A stretch of DNA of 64,000 nucleotides, taken from NCBI GenBank assembly GCA_938743325.2, contig OW568864.1:1178001-1242000 (forward strand), in the 5' to 3' direction. The position numbers and the translations under genes are program-made. The first letter of the stretch is position 1. Every line of letters starts with the position of its first letter. The notes under the pieces are model-generated. The model was not told the DNA's origin. It saw only the letters and a program-made list of their open reading frames with translations, and did no database searches. Below are positions 8,991 to 18,100 of the stretch, one piece after another. Source of the DNA: Pycnococcus provasolii (lineage: Eukaryota; Chlorophyta; Pseudoscourfieldiophyceae; Pseudoscourfieldiales; Pycnococcaceae).

Positions 8991-10246
8991 ATGACGGCGG
9001 GGCGAGTCGCGTCGTCACGGTGTGTGCGCACCGCGCCGCAGCACGGTCGACGTTGCCTCCCGCTGCGTCAACGGGCAAGGCACACGCGCGTGACCATGGC
9101 GGCCACGCCTCCTCGACCAGGCGACGTCTTCCACGTCACCTCGCAGGACGGACTCCCGTCGTGGCTGGAAATCAGGCCGGCGCCGAAGAAAGTCGCGAAA
9201 GGTTCCGGATTCGTGGGAGGGTCTTCGTCGTCTTCGTCGTCTTCGTCGTCGTCGTCGTCAGCTGTCGACGGCGTCGTCAGCGGCCTGAAGGTTAAAGTTA
9301 CGCTTGGCGACGCAGGACAACCTGCGCACATGACGCCCACGGGAAAGGCGGACGACCTACCGGCGAACCTGCTACGCCGAGCCGCCGAACGGTGGTGCGA
9401 ACTCACGAAGGGAAGCGACAATCCGGTACGTTCTCTAGTCTACACGGATTTGCTGAGTGCTGTTTATTTGATTTATTTATTGACTAACAAAATTCTTTTA
9501 TCACAAAACTCAAATCCGTTGGACAGGAGGCGTTCGCAGACATGGTGCGAAGCGCAGCGACACCCGCACGCAGATCCGCGTCAGGAGCCAAGGGAAAGGG
9601 AATTCAGCTGGCTTCTGCCACTCGGACTGCTACCCTCAAGACTCTCTTGGAAGACGTCGGTGAGAATGCCGCGCCGTGGCGCGACGGAGACACCGCCGCC
9701 GCAACGCGCGCAAACGTGTCAGACGACGGCGACGATAACGTGGACGTCGCGGGCGCCGTACAGCAGGCTGGCGAGCTTGCGGCATTGCTTGCAGGCCAGC
9801 GAGGTTTGTGCATCGTGCAGCTGTGGGCTGCCGCGCGGCCGGATGAGGCGTGGACACACAACCCGCTTGTTGTTCGCCTGTTGAGAATGGCGGACAAGGA
9901 TGATGGCGTTGACGCCGTGCTATCGATCGCAACGCGAAGTGGTGAGCCGCAGGCGATTAGCCTTATCGTTCACGCGACGTCGCCGGTTGGATTTACGTCG
10001 CGCGCGGAGGCACTGACCGTGATGGGTGCGCAGGCTGCGATGGTTCCCGACTCGCCGAAGGACAAGGCGACGATCGGACGACTGCTTGGGTACCCTTGCG
10101 AGGCTGTGCGTGAGCACATTGTGCATACGCACAACCAGAGTTGGGATGACTCCGACGCAGATCAGGTGGAGGCGAAGCTTGCGGAGCTCGGTGACGTGGA
10201 GCTGCCATGGCGCCAAGAAGCACCAAGGCTGTTCGCAAAAGTGTAA
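8991..10246 (+). CDS. Unknown two-exon gene, probably organelle targeted
   Basis: Join 8991-9425 and 9527-10246; 384 residues. The intron (9426-9526) starts GTACGT, ends ACAG, lies in phase 0 and holds GACTAAC about 40 nt before the acceptor, a good branch site. The first ~35 residues are Arg/Ser/Ala-rich with a second ATG at 9096 (MAATPPRPGD), suggesting a transit peptide. A poly-Ser run (13 Ser) comes from a TCG/TCT microsatellite near 9223-9262. The C-terminal half (VAGAVQQAGELAALLAGQRG and LCIVQLWAAARPDEAWTHNP) looks like a folded alpha/beta domain. I do not recognise the family and assign no function. Confidence 0.75.
9426..9526 (+). other. Spliceosomal intron, 101 nt
   Basis: GTACGT donor and GGACAG acceptor; the reading frames on both sides join in phase 0, whereas the first frame loses similarity in composition after the donor. 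The AT-rich interior contrasts with the GC-rich exons. Confidence 0.8.
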
Positions 10247-10284
10247 ACATTTTATCAAATTTTCTTTCAAATTTTCCGTGGAAG

Positions 10285-10387
10285 TTACATATCAGGCGTT
10301 ACATACGTGGGTTTGACGCCCGTGTACCTCACTCTACGCACGTCGAAGCTCGAAGGAGGTGTGAAAGGCTCGAGCAAATACGAGTTA

Positions 10388-10421
<34 letters not shown>

Positions 10422-11181
10422 CGTCGGCCATGCTATAATACGTGCAGTCCCGCCCTCCGCTCGGGCTGTACGGAGGGGCGAGCACGTCAAGAATGCACGT
10501 GTACTCGAGGGCGGTGAACTCGTGCAGATTCCCACCTTCGTCGGCGTGAAGCATCATTATGTCGCCTTCTCGCACTTCCGTTCCCGCGGGCTTCACCTCG
10601 AGCGCGCGCCGCGGTGCGTACGAGCTGGCTGGACTGTCATCGGGACTTGCCCAGTCGAAGGAGCGCACCTGCATACGTCCGGTGATAAGTCTGCTCACGA
10701 CCGTCATGCCCGGGTGGTCGTGCAGTGGTATGGTTGCACCCGGTGCGAGGCAGAAGATGCCGACGGTGAAGTTGTTCGTCACGATCGGCTCGTTGGGCTC
10801 AAGATACGTGATGTTCGTGTCTCCGCTGCTTCCCATGCCCAGAGCGCCTAGCCACCCTCTCGGCGTGTTTTGCGTTTGATCCATAGTGGGCAGCGCGAGA
10901 TCAGCTGCGGTGACGTGCGCCATCGCCTCCTTCAGCGCATCCATCGCCGCCTCGTCTCCGTCGGAAGTCGCATTCGCTCCGAAGCAGTTCGCCGCGGCGT
11001 CGTACAGCGCCTGCACACGCGCGGTGGAGGTGTTGGCTTCCATCAAGGTGGAGTGCGCCGCGTGTGTGGCTGAGATGGGGTGTCGCATCGGCGTGCGCGA
11101 TAGTGCGTTGTGCGCGTGTATGCTCAGGGTCACGGGATTCGACGCAAGCTTCGTGAGGCCGAGGCGCCAGGGGGTCGCCAT
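10285..11181 (-). CDS. PCO: Plant cysteine oxidase (PCO/ADO family thiol dioxygenase)
   Basis: 298 residues from the ATG at 11181. The cupin core contains NFTVGIFCLAPGATIPLHDH followed by PGMTVVSRL and GRMQVRSFDW, the canonical PCO/2-aminoethanethiol dioxygenase signature. The two His of HDH and the later His of GNLHEFTALE form the three-His iron site. PCOs oxidise N-terminal Cys of N-degron substrates with O2, so they act as oxygen sensors in plants. A poly-Gly run near residues 255-264 comes from a GCC repeat. The N-terminus (MATPWRLGLTKLASNPVTLS) may be an organelle leader, which would be unusual for the family; a later in-frame Met (MRHPISATH) could start a cytosolic form. Confidence 0.9.
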
Positions 11182-11310
11182 GGAAGGAGAAAGAAAGGGG
11201 GGGAAGAAAAGAAGGGCGGAGGGCGGATTTCGGGGTTTGAAGAATAATCGCTTTCCCGCTCTCCCGGCGCTTCCTCCCCAACTCCATTTCCCTTCCCCTT
11301 CCCCCCCGAA

Positions 11311-12498
11311 ATGGCCGCCACCACCGCCTCCATGCAGGCGCTCTACCACCTCGCGGCCACGGACACCGCCGCGCTGTGGAGACTCGACAGAACGGGACGG
11401 CGAGGACTCGACATCGCGTACGACTCGCTCGCGGCGTGCGGCATGCTCGCGGACGCGGACGCGGAAAAGGGGGCGGACGCCGTGTCGCGCCTGCGCGCCG
11501 TCTTTTCGGCGGCGCTCGCGCACGGCCTGTCGTCCTTGCCTATCCACTACCTCCGCGAAGTGTGCCTTTCGACGTCGCTCGCCGCCTCCAGCGCAGACGT
11601 CGAGGAGGGAAGGCTCGTCGACGGCGCGGTCGTTGAGACTTGGGCGCGAGAAGAAGCGACCCGCGCGATCAAGGAGGTGGACTCCTCAGCGCTCGCCCGG
11701 AGCGTGGCCATGGCGGATATGCGCGCAGCCGCCACCACAGCAACCAAGCTCGTGGGTGCGGCAACCGTGCTCGACGCGCTCGCGGAGGCGGCTGCGAACC
11801 ATCCATCGAAGGCGAGGGCGCACTCCGCCTCCGCCTCCGCCTGCCGCTGGGCTGTCGCGCACGTCGACGCGCTTGAGGCGGTGAAGGCTGGGGAGTGGCA
11901 CCGTGGAACGACGACGGGCGGGTATGCTACCGCGACTGGATGGCGTGCCGCGGTTGACGCGAGGCGGAAGAGGTTTGCGGCGGCGGGACAGCCGCGGCTG
12001 TTTGTGGATCGGCTCATGCAGGAGGCTGGTGTCGCGGCGACGTCGACGTCGTATCCACCCGAGACGATCGAGGACGCGTTGCGCCTGTGGCTCCGACCTG
12101 CTAACGTCGAGGCAGTTCCTCCCACGCGAGATGCTATCGCCGCGCGCCGCGCTCTGATGCTGTACTACCTCGTCGACCGCGCGTCGGGCGAGTCGACGTC
12201 GTCAGATGTCGCCACGGGTGTGTATGGTGGAGTAAGCGCGGCGGCACTCACGCTCGTTCCCAACGCACGCGAGTGCGCGTGGATCCACCTCTGCGTGCTG
12301 CTCGACCATGCGCCGCCGTCCAGCTGTCCGTGGTCCGCACATGGCGCGCTCGCCACCGCGATGGCGCTGAAGGGACGCAACGCCGAGGAGCGCGCCGAGG
12401 TGGCGGCGTGCGCGTCGACAATGCACGGCGCGTCGTGGGAGGCGCGCGACGTGCTGCAGGGTGCACCAATGGCGGCAGACAGCAGCGACGTCCTGTAA
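11311..12498 (+). CDS. Unknown Ala-rich alpha-helical protein, possible ELYS-like domain
   Basis: 395 residues, strongly Ala-rich and predicted mostly helical, no signal peptide or membrane segment. The stretch DAIAARRALMLYYLVDRASG resembles the helix with (R/K)-A-x-x-x-Y-Y-L-x-D found in ELYS/HOS1-type nuclear pore proteins, but this is a single weak match. It starts 130 nt from the PCO gene on the opposite strand, so the two share a promoter region. Another possibility is a lineage-specific structural protein. Coding status is supported by the long open frame with G/C-ending codons. Confidence 0.7.
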   Translation: MAATTASMQALYHLAATDTAALWRLDRTGRRGLDIAYDSLAACGMLADADAEKGADAVSRLRAVFSAALAHGLSSLPIHYLREVCLSTSLAASSADVEEGRLVDGAVVETWAREEATRAIKEVDSSALARSVAMADMRAAATTATKLVGAATVLDALAEAAANHPSKARAHSASASACRWAVAHVDALEAVKAGEWHRGTTTGGYATATGWRAAVDARRKRFAAAGQPRLFVDRLMQEAGVAATSTSYPPETIEDALRLWLRPANVEAVPPTRDAIAARRALMLYYLVDRASGESTSSDVATGVYGGVSAAALTLVPNARECAWIHLCVLLDHAPPSSCPWSAHGALATAMALKGRNAEERAEVAACASTMHGASWEARDVLQGAPMAADSSDVL

Positions 12499-12634
12499 AG
12501 AAACCTGTGATTGCGCAAAAAAAATCTCCTCACACCCCGGACGTGTGCCCGACTCGGGAAAATTGCTGACTCCCCCGACCACAGTTGGTCCCAGAATTTC
12601 TGATTTCCTCGTCACAACAATAATCAGACGTTCC

Positions 12635-13309
12635 ATGGATAGTGGCGACGAAGACAAAGACGACGATGTCCTTGCAACTGTGCTCATCTGCCTCGCCTCC
12701 GGCGCTCACCTCACACACCAGCATTTCGCCGTACTTGCGACGGCGAACCGCGCCTTCAGAAAGGCGGTCTCGCGGGCGAAGCCTTTTGTCACGAATGTGA
12801 CGCTGCGCCTAAATCAAACGCAAGACCTGCCGTACGTTATTGATGCCATTGCAACCTGCAAAGTTATTGATGCGAGATATTCCGGGTTAGGCGCTGGTGG
12901 AATGCGTGTTCTTGCGAAAGCGGCGACGTCCCAAGAGGCTTTCGAACACCTAACTTCTCTGAACATATCAACAAATGTTATTGGTGACGACGGTGTACGC
13001 GCGATCGCAAACGCAGTGCAGGCTGGCGCGTTCCGCAATTTGTCGAAGTTGACGATGCGCGAGAACCAAATTTCGGCGGACGGTGGGAGGGCAATTGCAC
13101 AGGTGGCGCGGTGGGAACGTCTGACCGAGCTCGATGTTGCTGAGAACAACCTCGGCGACGAAGGCGCGCGAGTGTTCGCAAAGGCGGCGAAGGCTGGCGC
13201 TTTCCCAAAGCTTCGATACATGAATTTGAGCTCAAATAATGTGACGTCGAGTGGCGTGAAGGCGCTCGCGGATGAGTCAAAACGTGGCGCATTCGCGCTG
13301 GATTATTGA
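12635..13309 (+). CDS. Leucine-rich repeat (ribonuclease-inhibitor-like) protein with F-box-like start
   Basis: 224 residues from the ATG at 12635. An acidic start is followed by a helical segment (LTHQHFAVLATANRAFRKAV) that resembles the F-box-like N-terminus of plant LRR proteins. From residue ~85 there are about four ~28-residue repeats of the form L-x-x-L-(N/D)-(I/V)-(S/A)-x-N-x-(I/L)-G-(D/A)-(D/E)-G-(A/V)-x-x-(I/F)-A-x-A (for example LNISTNVIGDDGVRAIANA and LDVAENNLGDEGARVFAKA). These belong to the RNI class, used for protein binding. The protein stops after few repeats, so it may be a short adaptor. No specific partner is indicated. Confidence 0.75.
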   Translation: MDSGDEDKDDDVLATVLICLASGAHLTHQHFAVLATANRAFRKAVSRAKPFVTNVTLRLNQTQDLPYVIDAIATCKVIDARYSGLGAGGMRVLAKAATSQEAFEHLTSLNISTNVIGDDGVRAIANAVQAGAFRNLSKLTMRENQISADGGRAIAQVARWERLTELDVAENNLGDEGARVFAKAAKAGAFPKLRYMNLSSNNVTSSGVKALADESKRGAFALDY

Positions 13310-13335
13310 CGAAGTTTTAGTTACAAAAGCTAGCT

Positions 13336-13863
13336 TTATGTGTCAAAGTGTACAGCCGTTTTTCGACGAGGCGTGGCGCTCAAGGGTCGTTTAGGTTTAT
13401 TTCCCGTGAGCACAGCCGCCCTCTGCTCGGCGTCGCGCAGTGCGATTGGGTCCCTGACCTCTCCGTACACCTTCGCGAGTCTCCTTGCGAGGCTCCTGTC
13501 CTCGAGCGCTTTGTCCAGTTGGTTCGCTCTCTGCCTGATAGCCTGTTTGCTTTCCACCTTAAGCGGCCAACACTTTTTGACCTGTCTGTCTCTTTCTATT
13601 CTCGTGAGCGGTGCGTTGTGCAGAGTGAGTTTTCCGTCCGGCGCGTGAAAGTTCGCGGGCGGTTCCTTTCTGACTGCGTTAAGTTTTCTCGCGAGTATTG
13701 CGTTTTCCCGTTCGATGCGTTCGAGTTCTTTTTTCCGATTGATGGACGACGTCGACGTTTTTTTGCTTGCCTTGCTATGAGCAAGGTTAGAGGCCGAAGC
13801 AGAAGCCGAGGAGTTGGCATGGTTAGCATGGTTAGCCTCGCCCGGAGACGTGGAAGCCGTCAT
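13336..13863 (-). CDS. CFAP97/Hemingway-like small protein
   Basis: 175 residues from the ATG at 13863; further in-frame ATGs at 14034 and 14043 would add up to 60 low-complexity residues. After a Ser/Ala-rich start, the core reads INRKKELERIERENAILARK, then LNAVRKEPPANFH. The pattern R-K-x-x-x-x-x-I-E-R-E-N-x-x-(I/L)-x-x-(K/R)-(I/L) is the KIAA1430/CFAP97 signature of ciliary proteins. The remainder is basic and helical. In animals the family is needed for motile cilia. Two other flagellar genes lie in the window, which makes this reading more plausible. Single-motif evidence, so moderate confidence. Confidence 0.55.
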   Translation of the reverse strand: MTASTSPGEANHANHANSSASASASNLAHSKASKKTSTSSINRKKELERIERENAILARKLNAVRKEPPANFHAPDGKLTLHNAPLTRIERDRQVKKCWPLKVESKQAIRQRANQLDKALEDRSLARRLAKVYGEVRDPIALRDAEQRAAVLTGNKPKRPLSATPRRKTAVHFDT

Positions 13864-14202
13864 CGCGGACCGGTGTGCTGGACGGGAGGGGACCTGGGAG
13901 GGAGGAAAAGTCAAACAACTAAAAGGCTTTGGACGACAGAGGGTACGACAGAGGAGAGGGGCACCAGAACCCGAAGGCGAGAGGGGAGGCTGGGAGGGGA
14001 CAGGCAAAAGCTTCGTAGGCAACGGGGCAGACATCAATATCATTTTACATGCTAGAAGGGATCCCCATTCCCCTCCCCACAATGAGTGACCGGTATACCC
14101 TGCGAACCGGTATCCCCTCCCCCTCTTTTGTCGCTGCCTATTCTACCAACTACTTCCTAGGGTTGTTGCCCCTCCCTTCTCTGGTGTCTCATCTGCCAGG
14201 CC
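13864..14202. other. Divergent spacer, CFAP97-like / mitochondrial-leader gene
   Basis: About 340 nt. Long open frames on both strands cross it but lack domains. It carries CCTAGGGTTG near 14157-14165 and a CT-rich stretch before the ATG at 14203. No additional gene seen. Confidence 0.4.
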
Positions 14203-15048
14203 ATGGCCATGTCGGGCATGCACGTGTTAGCGCGCTCCCTCGCCCTCGGGCGCGCCACTCCTCTTCGCAACGCTGTGCGCATGCTCTCGTCCTCAGCCAC
14301 GGTGATGAGCGACAAGGCGCCGCTCAGCGCAGACGAGGTCAACAAGATGTTCACCGCGAACCCCATCGAGGATGCCCTGAAGGAGATGCGCACAGCCACC
14401 GCGGGATACCAGGCCTTCTTCAAGGCGGTCGCGAAGATTCCGTTCCCGTTCGGGAAACAAAACGACGCTAAGGTGGTCGGTGACTACGTCGAGGCCACCT
14501 GGCAGGCGCAGCAGAGCACGGGGGCGCCGCCCATGGCGGAGGCGTTCAAAGCCAAGGCGGACGATGCGGCGGTGGGAGAAACCACCAACCCGTACGGGTC
14601 TGTGCGAACATACATCAACCTTATGCTCACGCCGGGCGTCAACTCGACCCCCAAGCCAAACTGGGGATCGGGGCCGGCGAGCTCGACGCCCGTCGAAGAC
14701 CCGTTGAAGGCGAAGGTGCTCGAACTCATCGACGAAATTGAGGAGGAGTACGACTGCGAGCTCTTCCTGGGAACGGAAGAGTACGTGGAGTTCAACGAAC
14801 GACTTACAAAGCTTCTCACAGATACGTACGGTGCGCAGACTGTGACAGATTTCGCGAACAAAGAAAATTATGACAAACTCTTTCACAAGAAGGCTGTGGA
14901 AGCCGAGGTGAACGGTGTGAATGAGAAGATTGAGGCGGAACACAAGGTGATTCAGGAGGAGCACAAGGAGTGGGCCGGCAAGCCTGTCGACTACGCAACG
15001 ATTGAGAAGACGTACCAAAGCGTTCTCAAGTCGCAGGGTTTTCTCTAA
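14203..15048 (+). CDS. Unknown protein with mitochondrial-type leader
   Basis: 281 residues. The first ~33 residues (MHVLARSLALGRATPLRNAV, then RMLSSSATVM) form a classic amphipathic, Arg-rich presequence with an RxLSS-type cleavage region. The mature part is charged, helical and soluble, with several aromatic anchors (YQAFFKAVAKIPFPFGKQ; GSVRTYINLMLTPGVNSTP; ELIDEIEEEYDCELFLG) and a Lys/Glu-rich C-terminus. Abundant-protein features (good codon bias, no low-complexity runs) suggest a respiratory-chain or ATP-synthase accessory subunit, but that is only inference and I recognise no family. The shared 3'-end element follows the stop. Confidence 0.75.
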   Translation: MAMSGMHVLARSLALGRATPLRNAVRMLSSSATVMSDKAPLSADEVNKMFTANPIEDALKEMRTATAGYQAFFKAVAKIPFPFGKQNDAKVVGDYVEATWQAQQSTGAPPMAEAFKAKADDAAVGETTNPYGSVRTYINLMLTPGVNSTPKPNWGSGPASSTPVEDPLKAKVLELIDEIEEEYDCELFLGTEEYVEFNERLTKLLTDTYGAQTVTDFANKENYDKLFHKKAVEAEVNGVNEKIEAEHKVIQEEHKEWAGKPVDYATIEKTYQSVLKSQGFL

Positions 15049-15110
15049 AGCGGTAAGATTGCTCATTCAGTAATGGAGTGGACTTTAACAAAAAAATTCG
15101 ACCGACGGTC
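15049..15110 (+). promoter_or_regulatory. Copy D of the shared 3'-end element
   Basis: Immediately after the stop the plus strand reads GTAAGATTGCTCATTCAG, TAATGGAGTGGACTTTAAC, then a degenerate second box (GACCGACGGTCTTCACACAC). Position and order match the copies after five other genes. Confidence 0.55.
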
Positions 15111-15174
15111 TTCACACACTTTCTAGCGTTCTTATTTCTAAAAATATTACACTTACACCAAACAATGTACTGAT

Positions 15175-18100
15175 TTAGCGCTGCCCCACAATATTGCGTT
15201 CAGCAGCCTGCCGCACCGTCGCAGATCGCGCATTCTCCTTGAGACCCTTGAGCGTTTGAAGCGCGACGTCGTCGCCACGCTGAACGTACGGAGCAAGCAG
15301 CTCACACGCCGCCACCTGCACCTCGCTGTGCGCCTCGTGCTCAAGGCTTGCCGCCGCAAGTCCCATGCCCTTCAGCTGGTCCAACACTTCGTCGTTGTCG
15401 TTGTCATCGAAGCAACCTCGAACGACGGCGAGCGCCGTGCCGAGCGCAGCCGAGCGACACTTCCAGTTGCGACTCGCATCCGCCGCGGGAACGATGGCGC
15501 TTGCTACATCACGCGCAGCCGAGGGAACAACGCCACGCGAGCGCTTGTATGCCAGCGCAAGCACGCGGCAGATGCTCTCAGCTGGCAGCTTGGCAAGCGA
15601 ACGTGCGTGCGCAGCTCCTTTGTCGTTGTCGCTGTCTTTGCCATCGCCGCCGTCGCCATCCACTCCATCACCACTGCTCCCTTTCTTAACCTCGTCACCG
15701 TCCCCTTTCGAAGACGACGAATCCATGCCAGCCTGAAGAGCTGGCGCCAGCAGTGCCACGAGCTCGCCAAAGCAGCTGTCGTCCGAAACCTCGTCGTTTG
15801 CGAGAAGTGCCTCGAGGCTCGACAGCGCCTCCCGTCTCACGTTGTGCTTGCGCTCACCTTTCTGGGATGCAAGCGCAGAAACGCAGAGTTTCACCGCACC
15901 GGGCACGGCACCTCGGCTTCCGGCATCAGCGCACGCCAGTGCCGCGAGCGTCGCAAATACCTCCTCCTTTCCTTCCCAGTGGCGGCTTGACGCCGCCTCG
16001 GACATCAGCGTTTTGGCCGCCGTGGACTGCTGCGCAGCCAGCGCTTCGCCAATTGCGGCGGGTGCCAGCGACGCCGCATCCGCAAGAGCCGCGGCTCCCT
16101 GAGCCTTGGTCAACCAGCTCGCGCTCTGCATGCACTTGTCGCAGAATGCGCAGATTTCCTGGGCATGCACACGAACGGTGGCGCTTTCCGCACCCGCAAG
16201 CTCGGACCAGAGCTCGGACCATGCGGTGCGAGCCTTTTCGGATGCCGACGAAGCGGACGAGCCGGAGCCAGAGCCGCCATTCGTGCTGCCGTGCTTCTCC
16301 TTCTCCGACCTCTTTGAGGCTGACGACTCCTGCTTCCTCACAAAAGCCAGCGGCAGAACCTCGCTGTGGAAGTCGCTGAGCGCATCCGCAAATCCTCGAG
16401 AGAGCTCGCGAAATACGAGTGCGGCGGCGGTATCAGCATCGGATGTGGCGTCGTCGGAGGTGGCTGGATCGCACGCCGCGACGAGGCGGTCCACGAAAGC
16501 TGCGCGGCGGCCCTTGGGTGCAACGCTGAGCGCCGCTGCGACGGTGCCAGCGTACGCGCGGAGCACCGCGGCTGAGCGCTCGCGCTCCATCTGCGTGTAG
16601 AAAACCTGCGCCACCTTGTTTGCGCTCGACTTGGCATCGGACCCAAATCGACGCAGAAGCGTGACAATGAATCGCGCGGTGCCCGCACGAGTGTTGATGC
16701 CAGTTCCAGTGCGAGCGAGCGTGCTTACCGCCTGCAGCACGTCGTCAAGGCTCTCCTGGTCGACGAGCACGCTCGAGCAGCGGTCGAGGCTCTCGAACAT
16801 CGGCGACGAGCTCGCGGCGGAAATGCGCAGGTTCTCCAGCTTGCTCTCGTCGAGCCCGGCGCGTGCAACGTGCTGCTGCAGGTAGTTCAGGCGCTGGTCT
16901 TCGAGGCTGCTGAGGCTCTCGAGCAGTGCCACGCACACGTCTCCGAGACGGCTGCGCACCTGCTCCGGCCTCGCCGCCTTGAGCAGCTTCTCCACCGTCA
17001 AAATGCCGAGTGCTCGCACCTCCGCCGCAGGATTCGGCAGCGCCTGATCGAGTAGGATCGGCAGCACGATGTCGGTGGTCTTACGCACGGCTTCCGCATT
17101 CGTCGTGAGCGCAGGGTCGCAAAGCCGGATCGTCAGGTTCGAAAGGCTGCGGCAGAGAGCCTCCGCCGCAAGGCGAACGCTCTCCTTTATGTCGTCCCGC
17201 ACCTTGAGAGAATTTTCCCAGAGTAATTTCAGCGTCGACTCCACCTCCTCGAATCGCCGCCCAACGAGCGCGTCCGCGAGGGCTCGGCACGCGCTCTCGC
17301 GGTTGCGCCAAACGGAGCGGTTAAGCATCTCACGCGTGCACTCCGCCAGGATCGCTTCGAGGTGCTCGTCGACAAGCTTGTGCGCACCCTCGCCAAGCAG
17401 CGCAGCCCAGATGCTGCGCATACTCTCCTGAACCTTGGCATTCGGGTCGTGCGTCATGCGGTAGAGCTTGGGTACGAAAGAGGCGAGGTGGCTGGACAGG
17501 TCAATCTGCGCGCGATTAGCAATGTGCTGCAGGCTGAACGCTACGCCACGTTGGCGATTCTGCGTATTCTGGTGGTGAAGCAGGTCCAAGAACTTGTACA
17601 GAAGGTCAGGCTGCCCGACATCCGTGACGAGGCTACAGATTTCCTTGTACGTGTTGAGATTCGTCTTCTCACCGTCGGGAAGCTTCTGTGAGGAACCGAT
17701 GCCGCCTTCATCCGCCTGAAATACGACGGTATTTTCGTCTAGCTTGACCAGCCGCTTTCTGGACTTTGACTTGCCGTGCATCAAAGTCTCCATCATGCCG
17801 TCCACAAATTGGCTCTTGAGGCTTTCGTTCGCCTTCTCGTACACGAGAGAAAGGCCTCTAGATGCCATCTCTATGACAAGCTCGTCGCCACCCTCCGCTC
17901 CAAGAAGCTCCGAGAAGGCGTCGTGCGCTGGACTCAGTATAGCCTGCAGGTTAGCCGATGTTTCGTCCGTGTACTGGATCAAGCTCACAAGCCAGATGCA
18001 TCCTGCACGTCGTTCTGACATTTTCGACGAGTAGACCAGAGTGTCGAACAAAGCGGAGGTGATCAAAGCCTGCGACTTTTTCGCCGTGTCTGTGGAAGGA

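Noticed and set aside
10886-11884. 332-residue Arg/Pro-rich frame across the PCO/ELYS-like boundary
   Set aside because: It overlaps two supported genes in other frames and has repeat-like composition only.
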